The notes: generated by a model not told the origin, from the letters alone. Counted from the first letter of the stretch, positions 8,571-19,393 are shown. The stretch is DNA of 64,000 bases from Arthrobacter sunyaminii (GCF_018866305.1 NZ_CP076456.1:2170001-2234000); one strand, 5' to 3'. Program-made: numbers and translations.

Positions 8571-9515
8571 CTACAGCAGCGGGCCGCCCACAAACGGGTC
8601 GATGGCCAGCGCCAGGAACAGGATGGTCAGGTAGCTGATGGAGCCGTGGAAGACCTTCATGGCGGTCTTGTCCGTGACAGTCTCATGCTGTGCCCGGTTG
8701 TGCAGGCGGTGGGTCTCGGCCAGGAACCAGACACCGGACAGCACAGCTGCCAGGGTGTAGACCCACCCGGCGCCTCCCGCCGGGATGAGCAGCAGCGAGC
8801 AGGCCACCGTGGCGTAGGCGTAGAGGACAACCTGCACCGAGACCAGCTTGGCTCCGGCAACGGCACCGAGCATCGGCACCGACGCGTTGCGGTAGTCCTC
8901 GCCGTACTTCATGGACAGCGGCCAGTAGTGCGGCGGCGTCCACAGGAAAATGATCAGGAAGAGGATGACCGCAGGCCATTCCACCTTGTTGGTGACCGCG
9001 GCCCAGGCGATCAGGACCGGCATGCAGCCGGCGATGCCGCCCCACACAATGTTTTGGGTGGTGCGGCGCTTGAGGATCAGCGTGTAGAAGACCACGTAGA
9101 GCAGGATCGCGCCCAGGCCCAGGAGGCCGGTCAGCGGGTTGGCGCCGAACCAGAGCAGGGCGATGGATACAACGCCCAGGACCCATGCGAACACGAGCGC
9201 CTCACGCGGGGACACTTCGCCGGTAACCAGCGGACGGTTCTTGGTCCGCTTCATCAGCTTGTCCATGTCCCGGTCAATGTAGCAGTTGAACGCACCGGCG
9301 CTGCCGGCGGCAAGGGCACCGCCAACCATGGTGAAGACCACGAGCCACAGGCCCGGCAGTCCCCGCTCGGCAAAGATCATGGTGGGCAGTGTTGTAACCA
9401 GCAGCAATTCGATGACCCGGGGCTTGGTGAGTGCCACGTAGGCCCGGAGCTTACGTCCTGCCGTCATCTTGCCGGTATACACCGGCAGGTCGGCGGGGGC
9501 TTGCTGCGTTGTCAC
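8571..9515 (-). CDS. ctaB: Protohaem IX farnesyltransferase (haem O synthase) CtaB
   Basis: CtaB adds a farnesyl group to haem B, giving haem O, the substrate of CtaA. The 314-residue polytopic protein is a UbiA-family prenyltransferase: it has the first Asp-rich motif NCYIDRDMD (N77, D81, D85) and the conserved [16 protein letters not shown] segment specific to haem O synthases. The start is GTG 9515. The gene diverges from tkt; the order ctaB-tkt is widely conserved in actinobacteria, which supports the assignment. Confidence 0.96.
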   Translation of the reverse strand: MTTQQAPADLPVYTGKMTAGRKLRAYVALTKPRVIELLLVTTLPTMIFAERGLPGLWLVVFTMVGGALAAGSAGAFNCYIDRDMDKLMKRTKNRPLVTGEVSPREALVFAWVLGVVSIALLWFGANPLTGLLGLGAILLYVVFYTLILKRRTTQNIVWGGIAGCMPVLIAWAAVTNKVEWPAVILFLIIFLWTPPHYWPLSMKYGEDYRNASVPMLGAVAGAKLVSVQVVLYAYATVACSLLLIPAGGAGWVYTLAAVLSGVWFLAETHRLHNRAQHETVTDKTAMKVFHGSISYLTILFLALAIDPFVGGPLL

Positions 9516-9898
9516 GGGGCGATCACATCATCCAATCTGGGCCGGAAAAGTCCACCATCATCATAGCCTCTATCGGCTGTAGAAAACGAAGCCCTGCGAT
9601 GCGGTACCCCGCGGCACTGTATAAAACGGCCCGAAGTCCCACTGGAAGAAACGATACGCCCATTGCCACCGCCTACGGGATAAGGTTGGAGCGGACCTTT
9701 CCCGCGGCTGCCTAATAGCCGCCGGACAGCACCGAGCGGGACTGTGGGAACAAAGAATTTTCCCGATTGCGGTAAGGATTCTACTCCACGTCCTGTTGTT
9801 GTGGTTAAGGAACCGGCTGCGCTGGATAACCAGTGCAACCAGGAGTCTCCGGCGTCTTTGGCGCCGGTCAACTGTAGTGAGAGAGGGGCCCGGTAAAC
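9516..9898. other. Divergent ctaB/tkt promoter region
   Basis: These 383 bases must carry the promoters for ctaB (minus) and the pentose phosphate operon (plus). I could not fix a convincing -35/-10 pair. A small hairpin is present (GCGGCT 9704-9709 with AGCCGC 9717-9722), as is a GC-rich inverted sequence around 9850-9866 just before the tkt ribosome-binding site GAGAGGGG (9881-9888). No coding sequence is evident. Confidence 0.5.
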
Positions 9899-12097
9899 GT
9901 GCCACATATGGAAGAGCAAGAACTGACCTGGACAGATCTGGACCGGAAGGCGGTGGACACCGCCCGTGTCCTGGCCGCGGACGCCGTCGAGAAGGTCGGC
10001 AACGGACACCCGGGAACCGCCATGAGCCTGGCGCCGGCAGCGTACCTGCTGTTCCAGAAACTGATGCGCCACGATCCCTCGGATCCCCAGTGGACCGGCA
10101 GGGACCGTTTCATCCTCTCCCCCGGGCACACCTCGCTGACGCTCTACATTCAGCTCTTCCTTTCGGGTTACGGCCTGGAGATCGGAGACCTCGAGGCACT
10201 GCGCACCTGGGGTTCCAAGACCCCGGGCCACCCCGAGTACCGCCACACGGCCGGCGTCGAAATCACCACGGGTCCGCTGGGTCAGGGCCTGGCTTCCTCC
10301 GTAGGCTTCGCGTTCGCCCAGCGCCGCCTCCGCGGCCTGCTCGACGCCGATGCCCCGCAGGGCGAAAGCCCGTTCGACCACACCACATGGGTCATCGCCT
10401 CCGACGGCGACATGCAGGAAGGTGTCACGGCTGAAGCCTCCTCGCTGGCCGGCCACCAGGAGCTCGGCAACCTGGTCGTCATCTACGACGAGAACCACAT
10501 CTCCATTGAAGACGACACCGACATCTCCTTCACCGAAGATGTCCTGAAGCGCTACGAAGCTTACGGCTGGCACACCCAGCGGGTGGACTGGACCAAGACC
10601 GGCGAATACGTGGAAGACGTTGCCGAGCTGTACAACGCTCTGCTGGCGGCCAAGGCTGAAACCAGCAAGCCGTCCATCATTTCACTGCGGACCATCATCG
10701 GCTGGCCGTCGCCGAACAAACAGAACACGGGCAAGATCCACGGCTCCGCCCTGGGCAAGGATGAAGTTGCCGCGCTGAAGGAGACCCTGGGCTTTGATCC
10801 GGAGAAGTCCTTCGACGTCGACCCCGCCGTTCTGGAACATGCACGCCAGGCCGTCTCCCGCGGCTCCGAAGCGCGCCGTGAGTGGGAGGAGCGCTTTGAG
10901 GCCTGGAAGGCTTCGAACCCCGACGGCGCCGCTCTCCTGGAGCGCATCAGCAACGGCACGCTTCCCGAGGGCTGGGAAAAGTCGCTGCCCGAGTTTGAGG
11001 CCGGCAAGGACATGTCCACCCGCGCCGCATCCGGCAAGGTACTCTCGGCCATCGGCCCGGTACTGCCCGAACTGTGGGGCGGCTCAGCCGACCTCGCCGA
11101 GTCCAACAACACCACCATCGAGGGCTCCCCGTCCTTCATCCCGGCCGGCAAGCAGACCAACGCCTGGTCCGGCAACCCGTATGGCCGCGTCCTGCACTTC
11201 GGTATCCGCGAACACGCTGCTGCGGCGATCGTCAACGGGATCACCATGCACAGCAACACCCGTGCCTTCTCCGGAACGTTCCTGATCTTCAGTGACTACC
11301 AGCGTCCGGCCATCCGCCTGGGTGCCCTGATGGGCGTGCCCTCCATCTACGTGTGGACGCATGACTCCATCGGCCTGGGCGAGGACGGCCCCACCCACCA
11401 GCCGGTGGAGCAGCTCGCTTCGCTGCGTGCCATTCCCGGACTCGACGTGGTCCGCCCGGGCGACGCCAACGAAGTGGCCGTGGCTTGGAAGACCATTCTG
11501 GAAAACACGGAGAACCCCGCCGGCATCGTGCTGACCCGCCAGAACATTCCCACGTACCAGCGCGGCGACGGCGCAGCCACTGCCGAGTCCTTCGCGTCGG
11601 CCAACGGCGCGGCCCGCGGCGGCTACGTCCTGGCCGAAGCGGTACGCGACGGAAATGTCGTCACTCCGGATGTCATCCTGATCGGCACCGGTTCCGAGGT
11701 TCAGCTGGCCGTCGAGGCCCGTGAAGCCCTCGCAGCCGAGGGAATCGCGGCCCGCGTGGTTTCCATGCCCAGCATCGAGTGGTTCAACAGGCAGGATGCG
11801 CAGTACCGCGAGTCGGTTATTCCCAAGGACATTAAGGCCCGCGTTTCGGTGGAAGCCGGAATTGCCCAGGGCTGGCGTGAACTCGTGGGCGATGCCGGAC
11901 GCAGCGTCTCCCTTGAGCACTTCGGTGCTTCCGCCGACTACAAGACCCTCTACCGCGAGTTCGGCATCACCGCCGAGGCCGTTGCCGAAGCAGCACGCGA
12001 TTCGCTGGCAGCCGCAAACGGCACGGACGCCCCGCCGTCGGGCACTTCTGCTGCACCGTCAGGCGAGCAGTCCACCGAAACCGGCGACCAGAAGTAA
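9899..12097 (+). CDS. tkt: Transketolase
   Basis: Transketolase moves two-carbon units between sugar phosphates using thiamine diphosphate. The 732-residue protein carries [18 protein letters not shown] near the N-terminus, [16 protein letters not shown], and the ThDP/metal-binding block [13 protein letters not shown] leading to NHISIEDD; the pyrimidine domain has [16 protein letters not shown] 9899 is taken because GAGAGGGG lies 10 bases upstream; ATG 9908 is the alternative. After the normal family end the protein has a Pro/Ser/Thr-rich tail of about 25 residues ([16 protein letters not shown] and beyond), probably disordered. First gene of a six-gene operon. Confidence 0.97.
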   Translation: MPHMEEQELTWTDLDRKAVDTARVLAADAVEKVGNGHPGTAMSLAPAAYLLFQKLMRHDPSDPQWTGRDRFILSPGHTSLTLYIQLFLSGYGLEIGDLEALRTWGSKTPGHPEYRHTAGVEITTGPLGQGLASSVGFAFAQRRLRGLLDADAPQGESPFDHTTWVIASDGDMQEGVTAEASSLAGHQELGNLVVIYDENHISIEDDTDISFTEDVLKRYEAYGWHTQRVDWTKTGEYVEDVAELYNALLAAKAETSKPSIISLRTIIGWPSPNKQNTGKIHGSALGKDEVAALKETLGFDPEKSFDVDPAVLEHARQAVSRGSEARREWEERFEAWKASNPDGAALLERISNGTLPEGWEKSLPEFEAGKDMSTRAASGKVLSAIGPVLPELWGGSADLAESNNTTIEGSPSFIPAGKQTNAWSGNPYGRVLHFGIREHAAAAIVNGITMHSNTRAFSGTFLIFSDYQRPAIRLGALMGVPSIYVWTHDSIGLGEDGPTHQPVEQLASLRAIPGLDVVRPGDANEVAVAWKTILENTENPAGIVLTRQNIPTYQRGDGAATAESFASANGAARGGYVLAEAVRDGNVVTPDVILIGTGSEVQLAVEAREALAAEGIAARVVSMPSIEWFNRQDAQYRESVIPKDIKARVSVEAGIAQGWRELVGDAGRSVSLEHFGASADYKTLYREFGITAEAVAEAARDSLAAANGTDAPPSGTSAAPSGEQSTETGDQK

Positions 12098-12120
12098 TTT
12101 CAGTTACAAGGAGACAATTT

Positions 12121-13236
12121 ATGACTTCCACACCCACCGCACAGCTTTCTGAAGCCGGCGTATCCATCTGGCTGGACGACCTGTCCCGCGAACGCATCGT
12201 GTCGGGATCCCTCAAGGACCTGATCGACAACAAGAACGTCGTTGGCGTCACCACCAACCCGAGCATCTTCGCCGCAGCCCTGGCCAACGGTGAGTCCTAT
12301 GCCGCCCAGGTGCAGCAGCTCTCACGCTCCGGCGCCGACGTGGACAAGGCCGTTTTCGAGATCACCACCGACGATGTCCTTCAGGCGTGCGATGTCTTTG
12401 CCCCCGTGGCTGAAGCCACGCACGGCGTGGACGGCCGCGTGTCCATCGAGGTAGATCCCCGTCTGTCCCGCGACACCGAGGGCACCATCCGGGAAGCCAA
12501 GGAACTGTTCGACAAGGTTGGCCGCTACAACGTGCTGATCAAGATCCCGGCCACCAAGGAAGGCCTGCCGGCCATCTCCGCGACCCTGGCCGCGGGCATC
12601 AGCGTCAACGTCACGCTGATCTTCTCGCTGGAGCGCTACCGCGAGGTCATCAACGCTTACATGGTGGGCATTGAGCAGGCCAAGGAAAACGGACACGACC
12701 TGTCCAAGATCCACTCCGTGGCATCCTTCTTTGTCTCCCGCGTGGATGCAGAGATCGACAAGCGCCTGGACGCCGCCGGCACCGATGAAGCCAAGGCGCT
12801 GAAGGGCAAGGCCGGCCTGGCCAACGCCCGCCTGGCCTACCAGGTCTTCGAGGAGCAGTTCGCCTCCGAGCGCTGGCAGGTCCTGGCAGCGGCCGGAGCC
12901 AATGCCCAGCGCCCGCTCTGGGCTTCCACCGGCGTCAAGGACCCGGCGCTGCCGGACACCCTGTACGTCACCGGCCTGGTTGCACCGCACACGGTCAACA
13001 CCATGCCGGAGAAGACCCTGAACGCCACTGCGGACCACGGCGAGGTCACCGGCGACACCATCACCGGCACCTATGAGGAATCCAACGCCGTCCTTGATGC
13101 ACTGGACGGTCTCGGCATCTCCTACAACGACGTCGTCGAGCAGCTGGAAACCGAAGGCCTGGACAAGTTCGTGGTCAGCTGGGGAGAGCTGCTGAAGACC
13201 GTTCAGACCGCACTGGATACCGCGAAAGAGGCATAG
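12121..13236 (+). CDS. tal: Transaldolase
   Basis: Transaldolase transfers dihydroxyacetone units in the non-oxidative pentose phosphate pathway through a Schiff-base lysine, here K141 in [11 protein letters not shown]. The 371-residue length fits the long actinobacterial/cyanobacterial class rather than the short FSA-like class. VTTNPSIF near residue 42 and [11 protein letters not shown] are further family motifs. AAGGAG lies 8 bases before ATG 12121, 24 bases after tkt. Confidence 0.97.
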   Translation: MTSTPTAQLSEAGVSIWLDDLSRERIVSGSLKDLIDNKNVVGVTTNPSIFAAALANGESYAAQVQQLSRSGADVDKAVFEITTDDVLQACDVFAPVAEATHGVDGRVSIEVDPRLSRDTEGTIREAKELFDKVGRYNVLIKIPATKEGLPAISATLAAGISVNVTLIFSLERYREVINAYMVGIEQAKENGHDLSKIHSVASFFVSRVDAEIDKRLDAAGTDEAKALKGKAGLANARLAYQVFEEQFASERWQVLAAAGANAQRPLWASTGVKDPALPDTLYVTGLVAPHTVNTMPEKTLNATADHGEVTGDTITGTYEESNAVLDALDGLGISYNDVVEQLETEGLDKFVVSWGELLKTVQTALDTAKEA

Positions 13237-13241
13237 GAAAA

Positions 13242-14867
13242 ATGACCACACTGTCCTTCGAAGCAGCCGGGGCCGCGCTGGCCGCCGTCGAAAAAAACGT
13301 ACCTGCCCTGGTACGTGATGACGTGGCCGCCCGCCTCCTCGCCCAGGACCCCACACTGTGGGGACCCGACGCAGAAGCGGAGGCTTCCATCCGCCTCGGC
13401 TGGCTGAATCCCTCCGAGGCCTCCCGGCCGCTCGTTGGACAGATCCGCGGGCTTCGGGAAGAACTGGCCGCCGAGGGAGTGACCCGCGTGGTCCTCGCCG
13501 GCATGGGCGGTTCTTCCCTGGCCCCGGAGGTCATTACCCGCACCGCGGGCGTGGACCTGACGGTCCTGGACTCCACGGATCCCGACGTCGTCCGCGCCGC
13601 CCTGGCAACCGGGCTGGAGGAGACCGTCATCGTGGTCTCCTCCAAATCCGGCTCCACGGTGGAAACCGATTCCCAGCGCCGCGTCTTTGAGCAGGCCTTC
13701 ACCGACGCGGGGATTGATGCCAAGTCCCGAATCGTCGTCGTTACCGACCCAGGTTCGCCCCTGGACGGAGCCGCGCGCGAAGCAGGCTACCGCGCCGTCT
13801 TCAACGCCGACCCCAACGTGGGCGGCCGCTACTCGGCCCTCACCGCCTTTGGACTGGTTCCCTCCGGCCTGGCCGGCGCTGACATTGAAGCGCTGCTGGA
13901 CGACGCCGAAGATGCACTGGAAATCCTCAGCGACAACGCTGCGGACAACATCGGCCTGCAGCTCGGTGCCGCTCTGGGCGGCACCGACCCGCTGCGCAAC
14001 AAGGTTGTCATTGTGGACGAAGGCTCCGGACTGGTCGGCTTCCCCGACTGGGCCGAGCAGCTCATCGCCGAATCGACCGGAAAGCTCGGCACCGGACTGC
14101 TGCCCGTCGTCGTCGAGCCCGGCGCACCCGAGATCACCTCCGGTGCGCCCGATGTCCTCACCGCACGCCTGGTGGCCGTGGACACGGATGCGGAGCCGGA
14201 AGGCGACCAGGTTGTCGTGGCCGGTTCCCTCGGCGGACAGATCATCCTGTGGGAATTTGCCACCGCCGTGGCAGGCCGCCTGCTGGCCATCAATCCTTTT
14301 GACCAGCCCGACGTCGAGGCAGCCAAGAAGGCAGCCCGCGGCATGCTGGACTCCCGTCCGGAACCCACGGAACCAAGCTTTGTGGACGGAGCTGTGGAAG
14401 TCCGCGGCCCGTCCGAACTCCTGGGCAGCGCCGGCACGCTTCGCGAGGCCCTTGCGGCCCTGCTCGGGCAGCTCGGACCCGACGGCTACCTCAGTGTCCA
14501 GGCATATCTGGACCGGAACCTGCAGTCAGGGCTGGCGTCCATTCGCCCCGGGCTCGCCGCGGCCACCGGCCGTCCGGTGACGTTTGGCTGGGGACCGCGC
14601 TTCCTGCACTCCACCGGCCAGTTCCACAAGGGCGGACCCGCCCAGGGGGCCTACCTGCAGATCACCGGTACGCCGCAGGAGGACCTTTCCATTCCCGGCC
14701 GCCCGTTCACCTTCGGCGAGCTGATCACCGCCCAGGCGGCCGGAGATGCCTCCGTCCTCGCGGATCAGGGCCGGCCGGTGCTGCGCCTGCACTTCCTGCG
14801 GAAACAGGGCGTGGAGGAACTCGAAGCAGCCGTTCGGAACCTGGTTTCGGAAGGCGGGCACAGCTAG
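13242..14867 (+). CDS. pgi: Glucose-6-phosphate isomerase (actinobacterial type)
   Basis: The 541-residue protein interconverts glucose 6-phosphate and fructose 6-phosphate. It has two SIS-fold halves: GMGGSSLAPEV and the phosphate-binding SSKSGSTVETDS near residue 130 in the first, and a C-terminal part with the HSTGQFHKGGP block. The sequence belongs to the divergent actinobacterial Pgi group found in tkt-tal operons. It starts 5 bases after tal and ends directly against zwf, linking glycolysis to the oxidative branch within the operon. Confidence 0.92.
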   Translation: MTTLSFEAAGAALAAVEKNVPALVRDDVAARLLAQDPTLWGPDAEAEASIRLGWLNPSEASRPLVGQIRGLREELAAEGVTRVVLAGMGGSSLAPEVITRTAGVDLTVLDSTDPDVVRAALATGLEETVIVVSSKSGSTVETDSQRRVFEQAFTDAGIDAKSRIVVVTDPGSPLDGAAREAGYRAVFNADPNVGGRYSALTAFGLVPSGLAGADIEALLDDAEDALEILSDNAADNIGLQLGAALGGTDPLRNKVVIVDEGSGLVGFPDWAEQLIAESTGKLGTGLLPVVVEPGAPEITSGAPDVLTARLVAVDTDAEPEGDQVVVAGSLGGQIILWEFATAVAGRLLAINPFDQPDVEAAKKAARGMLDSRPEPTEPSFVDGAVEVRGPSELLGSAGTLREALAALLGQLGPDGYLSVQAYLDRNLQSGLASIRPGLAAATGRPVTFGWGPRFLHSTGQFHKGGPAQGAYLQITGTPQEDLSIPGRPFTFGELITAQAAGDASVLADQGRPVLRLHFLRKQGVEELEAAVRNLVSEGGHS

Positions 14868-16412
14868 ATGCCGGCCGACGAAAAGACGGGTCCCGCCAAT
14901 CCGCTGCGGGACCCCCGGGACCGCCGGTTGTCCCGCATCGCCGGACCGTCCTCCCTGGTGATCTTCGGTGTCACCGGGGACCTGGCCCGGAAGAAGCTCA
15001 TTCCGGCCGTCTACGACCTCGCCAACCGCGGCCTGCTCCCGCCCAGCTTCTCATTGGTGGGCTTCGGCCGCCGGCCCTGGAGCGACGAGGAATTCGCCGC
15101 CCAGGTGAAGGAATCGGTACAGAGCCATGCCCGGACCGACTTCAATGAGAACGTCTGGAAACAGCTGGCTGAGGGGATCCGCTTCGTTGAGGGCGGTTTC
15201 GACAGTGATGAGGCCTTCGCCAAGCTCAAGGACACTCTGGAGGCCCTGGACACCGAGCGCGGAACCCGCGGCAACCACGCGTTCTATCTCTCCGTTCCGC
15301 CGAAGTCCTTCGAGCAGGTCTGCCAGCAGCTCTCCAAGCACGGCCTGGCCGAAACATCGGAGGGCAAGTGGCGCCGCGTGGTCATCGAGAAGCCGTTCGG
15401 GCATGACCTGCAGTCCGCCCGCGAGCTGAACAACGTGGTGGAATCCGTTTTCCCCGCTGATTCCGTGTTCCGCATCGATCATTACCTGGGCAAGGAAACG
15501 GTCCAGAACATCTTGGCTCTGCGCTTTGCCAACCAGTTGTTCGAGCCGATCTGGAATGCGAACTTCGTAGACCATGTCCAGATCACCATGGCCGAAGACA
15601 TCGGCATCGGCGGCCGCGCCGGGTACTACGACGGCGTGGGTGCAGCCCGCGACGTCATCCAGAACCACCTGCTGCAGCTGCTGGCACTCACGGCCATGGA
15701 AGAGCCCATCTCCTTCAACGCCGATCATTTGCGCGCCGAGAAGGAAAAGGTGCTCGCCGCCGTCCGGCTCCCCGAGGACCTGTCAAAGCACTCCGCGCGC
15801 GGACAATACACCGGCGGCTGGCAGGGTGGCGAAAGGGTCACCGGCTTCCTGGAGGAAGAGGGCTTCAACCCGGATTCCACCACCGAGACCTTCGCCGCCA
15901 TCCGGGTGGACATTAATACCCGCCGCTGGGCCGGAGTTCCGTTCTACCTCCGGGCAGGCAAGCGTCTGGGCCGCCGGGTTACGGAAATTGCCGTGGTGTT
16001 CAAACGCGCACCCAACCTCCTTTTCCGCGACCACAATGATCATGACTTCGGCCAGAACGCCGTAGTGATCCGGGTGCAGCCCGATGAGGGCGCCACCATC
16101 CGGTTCGGTTCCAAGGTTCCCGGCACGCAGATGGAAGTCCGGGACGTGTCCATGGATTTCGGCTACGGCCATTCCTTCACGGAGTCCAGTCCGGAAGCCT
16201 ACGAACGGCTGATCCTGGACGTCCTGCTGGGTGAGCCTCCGCTGTTCCCGCGGCACCAGGAAGTGGAACTGTCCTGGAAGATTGTCGATCCGTTCGAAGA
16301 GTACTGGGCCTCCCTCGGCACCCAGCCCGAGCCCTATGCCCCCGGAAGCTGGGGACCCGACTCCGCCGATGAACTGCTCGCCCAAGACGGAAGGACCTGG
16401 AGAAGGCCGTGA
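14868..16412 (+). CDS. zwf: Glucose-6-phosphate 1-dehydrogenase
   Basis: Zwf oxidises glucose 6-phosphate to 6-phosphogluconolactone, making NADPH. The 514-residue protein has the Rossmann motif GVTGDLARKKLIPAVYDL and the substrate/catalytic motif RIDHYLGKE (202-210), as well as EKPFGHD. ATG 14868 directly abuts the pgi stop. It overlaps opcA, whose product acts on this enzyme. Confidence 0.98.
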   Translation: MPADEKTGPANPLRDPRDRRLSRIAGPSSLVIFGVTGDLARKKLIPAVYDLANRGLLPPSFSLVGFGRRPWSDEEFAAQVKESVQSHARTDFNENVWKQLAEGIRFVEGGFDSDEAFAKLKDTLEALDTERGTRGNHAFYLSVPPKSFEQVCQQLSKHGLAETSEGKWRRVVIEKPFGHDLQSARELNNVVESVFPADSVFRIDHYLGKETVQNILALRFANQLFEPIWNANFVDHVQITMAEDIGIGGRAGYYDGVGAARDVIQNHLLQLLALTAMEEPISFNADHLRAEKEKVLAAVRLPEDLSKHSARGQYTGGWQGGERVTGFLEEEGFNPDSTTETFAAIRVDINTRRWAGVPFYLRAGKRLGRRVTEIAVVFKRAPNLLFRDHNDHDFGQNAVVIRVQPDEGATIRFGSKVPGTQMEVRDVSMDFGYGHSFTESSPEAYERLILDVLLGEPPLFPRHQEVELSWKIVDPFEEYWASLGTQPEPYAPGSWGPDSADELLAQDGRTWRRP

Positions 16413-17344
16413 TTGTAGATCTGCCGGACACAACAACGTCCAAGGTATCCAAAGAGATTGTGGCCATGCGGGAAAAGGGCGGGGTGGTCACCCTCGGACG
16501 CGTCCTGACGCTGGTGGTGGACACCGAACCCGATTTCGTGGAGGAAGCCATCGCCGCGGCCAACGAGGCCAGCCGGGAGCACCCCTGCCGCATCATCGTG
16601 CTGGCCGGCGGGTCCCCCGCCGACCAGACCCGGCTGGACGCCGAGATCCGCGTGGGCGGCGACGCCGGCGCTTCAGAGGTGATTGTCCTTTACCGCCACG
16701 GCGAACTCGCCGGGGAGAGCGTATCGCTCGTCTCTGCCCTCCTCCTGCCGGACGCTCCCATTGTGGTGTGGTGGCCCCACGGGGTACCCGGGGATCCCGC
16801 ACAGACACCCCTGGGCTGCATCGCCCACCGCCGCATTACCGACGCCGCAACCGAGCCGGACCCCAAGCGGGCGCTGCTGGCGCTTGGCCAGGCGTATGCC
16901 GACGGCGACACCGACCTCAGCTGGACCCGGCTGACGAATTGGCGGATCCAGCTGGCAGCGGTGCTCGATGAAGCCGGCGCTGATCCCGTCACTGCAGTGA
17001 CCGTGGCAGGAGCATCCGACTCAGCCAGCACCTTCCTGCTCGCCGCCTGGCTCAAGCACGCATTGAAGGTTCCCGTAAAAATCATTGAGGGTGAACCGGG
17101 CACCGGCATCGGTTCAGTAGTCTTCGAGCGTGACGGCGGTAACGTGGAACTGTTCCGTCCGGACCAAATCACCGCGTACCTGACCCAGCCGGGCCAGCCG
17201 GAGCAGCAGATATCACTGCCGCGCCGAAACCTGCGCGACTGCCTGGCGGAGGAACTCCGCCGGCTCGATCCTGACGAAGTTTACGGCGAAGTACTGACAC
17301 AGGGACTGGCAGCCTGCCTGTCCCAAGAAGGGGCAACCGCATGA
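16409..17344 (+). CDS. opcA: Glucose-6-phosphate dehydrogenase assembly/activator protein OpcA
   Basis: OpcA is needed for full activity or assembly of Zwf in cyanobacteria and actinobacteria. The 311-residue protein matches the family through ASREHPCRIIVLAGG, PIVVWWPHGVPGDPA and the C-terminal AEELRRLDPDEVYGEVL block. The GTG start overlaps the zwf stop (GTGA at 16409-16412), and its own stop overlaps the next start, so the three oxidative-branch genes are translationally coupled. Confidence 0.95.
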   Translation: MIVDLPDTTTSKVSKEIVAMREKGGVVTLGRVLTLVVDTEPDFVEEAIAAANEASREHPCRIIVLAGGSPADQTRLDAEIRVGGDAGASEVIVLYRHGELAGESVSLVSALLLPDAPIVVWWPHGVPGDPAQTPLGCIAHRRITDAATEPDPKRALLALGQAYADGDTDLSWTRLTNWRIQLAAVLDEAGADPVTAVTVAGASDSASTFLLAAWLKHALKVPVKIIEGEPGTGIGSVVFERDGGNVELFRPDQITAYLTQPGQPEQQISLPRRNLRDCLAEELRRLDPDEVYGEVLTQGLAACLSQEGATA

Positions 17345-18165
17345 TGCATTCTCCCAACGGCGTGAGCATTCACCCGGACGTGCAGGCCCTCACCGCAGCC
17401 ACCGCAGGCCGGCTGATCACCAAGCTCGTGGACGTGCAGAGCCGGCGCGGGACCGCCACCGTGGTGCTCACCGGCGGGACGGTGGGCATCGCCGTGCTCG
17501 ATGCCGTCTCCACGGCGCCCGCGCGCTCGGCCGTGGACTGGTCCCGGGTAAATTTTTGGTGGGGTGATGAGCGGTTCCTTGCCGCTGACTCCCCCGACCG
17601 CAATGCCACCCAGGCCGCGGAGGCCCTGCTCTCACGGCTGCCCGTTGATCCCGCCCGGGTTCATCCCGTACCGGCTGCCGACGAGGTGTCCAGCGTCGAA
17701 GAAGCCGCCCTGGCCTATGCCCGGATGCTCGCGAATGAGGCGGCACACGAGGAGCTTGCTCCGGGGTTCGAATCGAACGATCCCCGGCTCCCCCGCTTCG
17801 ATGTGCTGCTGCTCGGTGTGGGCCCCGACGCCCATATTGCATCGCTGTTTCCCGAAATGGCCGGTGTGCGGACCACGGGTGAAACCGTGGTGCCGGTATC
17901 CAACGCGCCCAAGCCCCCGGCTGAACGCGTGTCACTGACCATGGAAGCCATCAACACTGCCGAAGAAGTCTGGCTTACCGTTGCAGGCGAGGACAAAGCC
18001 GGAGCCGTGGGCCTGGCGCTGGCCGGCGCCGGCCTGGTCCAGGTTCCGGCCGCGGGCGCGCGCGGGCGCACCAAGACCCGCTGGCTGATAGACCAGGCAG
18101 CGGCCTCGCAGCTGCCGGACCGGCTGCTGGACCCGGAAGGCACCGGCGCCGCCGCAGCGGACTAG
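17341..18165 (+). CDS. pgl: 6-Phosphogluconolactonase
   Basis: Pgl hydrolyses the lactone made by Zwf. The 274-residue protein has the NagB-like fold: FWWGDERFL near residue 70, the DVLLLGVGPDAHIASLFP block near 156-173, and VSLTMEAIN. Two adjacent ATG codons start at 17341, overlapping the opcA stop. A perfect terminator hairpin follows. The next enzyme of the route, 6-phosphogluconate dehydrogenase, is not in this window. Confidence 0.95.
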   Translation: MMHSPNGVSIHPDVQALTAATAGRLITKLVDVQSRRGTATVVLTGGTVGIAVLDAVSTAPARSAVDWSRVNFWWGDERFLAADSPDRNATQAAEALLSRLPVDPARVHPVPAADEVSSVEEAALAYARMLANEAAHEELAPGFESNDPRLPRFDVLLLGVGPDAHIASLFPEMAGVRTTGETVVPVSNAPKPPAERVSLTMEAINTAEEVWLTVAGEDKAGAVGLALAGAGLVQVPAAGARGRTKTRWLIDQAAASQLPDRLLDPEGTGAAAAD

Positions 18166-18186
18166 TTTCCCAGCCGGGCAAAGAGG

Positions 18187-18222
18187 AAGCCCCGGAGATC
18201 CTGACGGATCTCCGGGGCTTCT
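18187..18222. terminator. Bidirectional terminator between pgl and secG
   Basis: A perfect 16-bp stem (18187-18202 with 18207-18222) with a TGAC loop lies between the convergent pgl and secG genes. TGTGGTTT follows on the plus strand and CTCTTT on the minus strand, so it can serve both. Confidence 0.85.
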
Positions 18223-18258
18223 GTGGTTTAGTCCTGTCCGCCAGGGGCGGTGGAGTAC

Positions 18259-18510
18259 TCAGGCTTCGCCGGAAAAGCGCTGGATCAAGCCCAGGGCGAT
18301 GATGACCAGGCCCCAGGACAATCCGAGGGCCACGGTGAAGCGGTTCAGGTTGCGTTCGGCAACCCCTGATGAGCCCATGCTGGAGGTCATGCCGCCGCCG
18401 AACATGTCCGACATACCGCCGCCGCGTCCCTTATGAAGCAGGATGAGCAACGTCAGCAGCAGGCTGGTGATGGCAAGAAGAACCAGCAGGACAATCTTCA
18501 GAATTTCCAC
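18259..18510 (-). CDS. secG: Preprotein translocase subunit SecG
   Basis: SecG is a small membrane subunit that assists the SecYEG protein export channel. The 83-residue protein has two hydrophobic helices (residues about 4-25 and 60-77) joined by a Gly/Met-rich loop (HKGRGGGMSDMFGGGM), the typical pattern of the family. The start is GTG 18510. It is the last gene of the gap-pgk-tpiA-secG block, an order conserved in actinobacteria. Confidence 0.95.
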   Translation of the reverse strand: MEILKIVLLVLLAITSLLLTLLILLHKGRGGGMSDMFGGGMTSSMGSSGVAERNLNRFTVALGLSWGLVIIALGLIQRFSGEA

Positions 18511-18574
18511 GTACGGCCTTTCGGGGGTGACTCATGGATTGGAGACGTGCACTGCGGTGCAGGTCAGCTGCAAA

Positions 18575-19393
18575 TCAGTCGGTCACCAGATGTTGTTCGA
18601 ACCTGACAATATTAGCAAATTCGGTCACATCCAAACTGGCGCCGCCAACAAGCACACCGTCCACGTCGCGTTCCTTCAGAATGCTCGCCGCATTCTGTGC
18701 TTTGACGGACCCGCCGTACAGCAACCGGGTCTTGGCGGCTACGGCATCGTCGTACAGGTTGGCGATCTCTGCGCGGATGGCCGAGCACATTTCCTGGGCG
18801 TCTGCGGGGCCGGCAACCTCACCCGTGCCAATGGCCCAGATGGGTTCGTAGGCAATGACCAGTGCGGAAACCTGTTCGGCGTCAAGACCGGCGAGATCCT
18901 GTCGGACCTGTTCCAGGGTGTGCGCCACGTGCTGGCCGGACTGGCGGATTTCCAGTCCCTCACCGACGCAGAGCACCGGAATGACTTCATTGCGGTACGC
19001 AGCCTTGAGCTTTTCGTTGAGCAGCTCATCGGACTCCCCGTGTACGGTCCGGCGTTCACTGTGGCCCACCAGGACGTACTTGCAGCCCAGCTTGGACAGG
19101 AACTGGCCGGAAATGTCTCCGGTGTACGCGCCGGAGTCCTTGGGCGACAGATCCTGTGCACCGTATTCGATCTCCAGCTTGTCACCCTTGATCAGTGTCT
19201 GGACGCTGCGGAGGTCGGTGAACGGCGGGAAAATTGCCACCTCCACACGGTGGTAGTCGTGCTGTGCATCCTTGAGGGTCCAGGCAAGCTTCTGCAGCAG
19301 GGTGATGCCCTGGACATGGTCCATGTTCATCTTCCAGTTGCCCGCGATCAGCGGTGTCCGATCAAACTTGCCGTTGGTCGAGGTAGTCATCAT
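18575..19393 (-). CDS. tpiA: Triosephosphate isomerase
   Basis: TpiA interconverts glyceraldehyde 3-phosphate and dihydroxyacetone phosphate. The 272-residue TIM barrel carries the catalytic lysine in GNWKMN, the histidine in GHSERR and the glutamate in [11 protein letters not shown], with the phosphate-binding GGSVK and VGGASLD near the end. Two ATG codons are adjacent at 19393 and 19390. It lies 118 bases downstream of pgk; that gap contains an imperfect GC-rich hairpin near 19470-19505. Confidence 0.97.
   Translation of the reverse strand: MMTTSTNGKFDRTPLIAGNWKMNMDHVQGITLLQKLAWTLKDAQHDYHRVEVAIFPPFTDLRSVQTLIKGDKLEIEYGAQDLSPKDSGAYTGDISGQFLSKLGCKYVLVGHSERRTVHGESDELLNEKLKAAYRNEVIPVLCVGEGLEIRQSGQHVAHTLEQVRQDLAGLDAEQVSALVIAYEPIWAIGTGEVAGPADAQEMCSAIRAEIANLYDDAVAAKTRLLYGGSVKAQNAASILKERDVDGVLVGGASLDVTEFANIVRFEQHLVTD

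Noticed and set aside
9780..9850. Several TTG- and TA-rich hexamers as the tkt promoter
   Set aside because: No pair had a spacing of 16-18 bases with good matches at both boxes.
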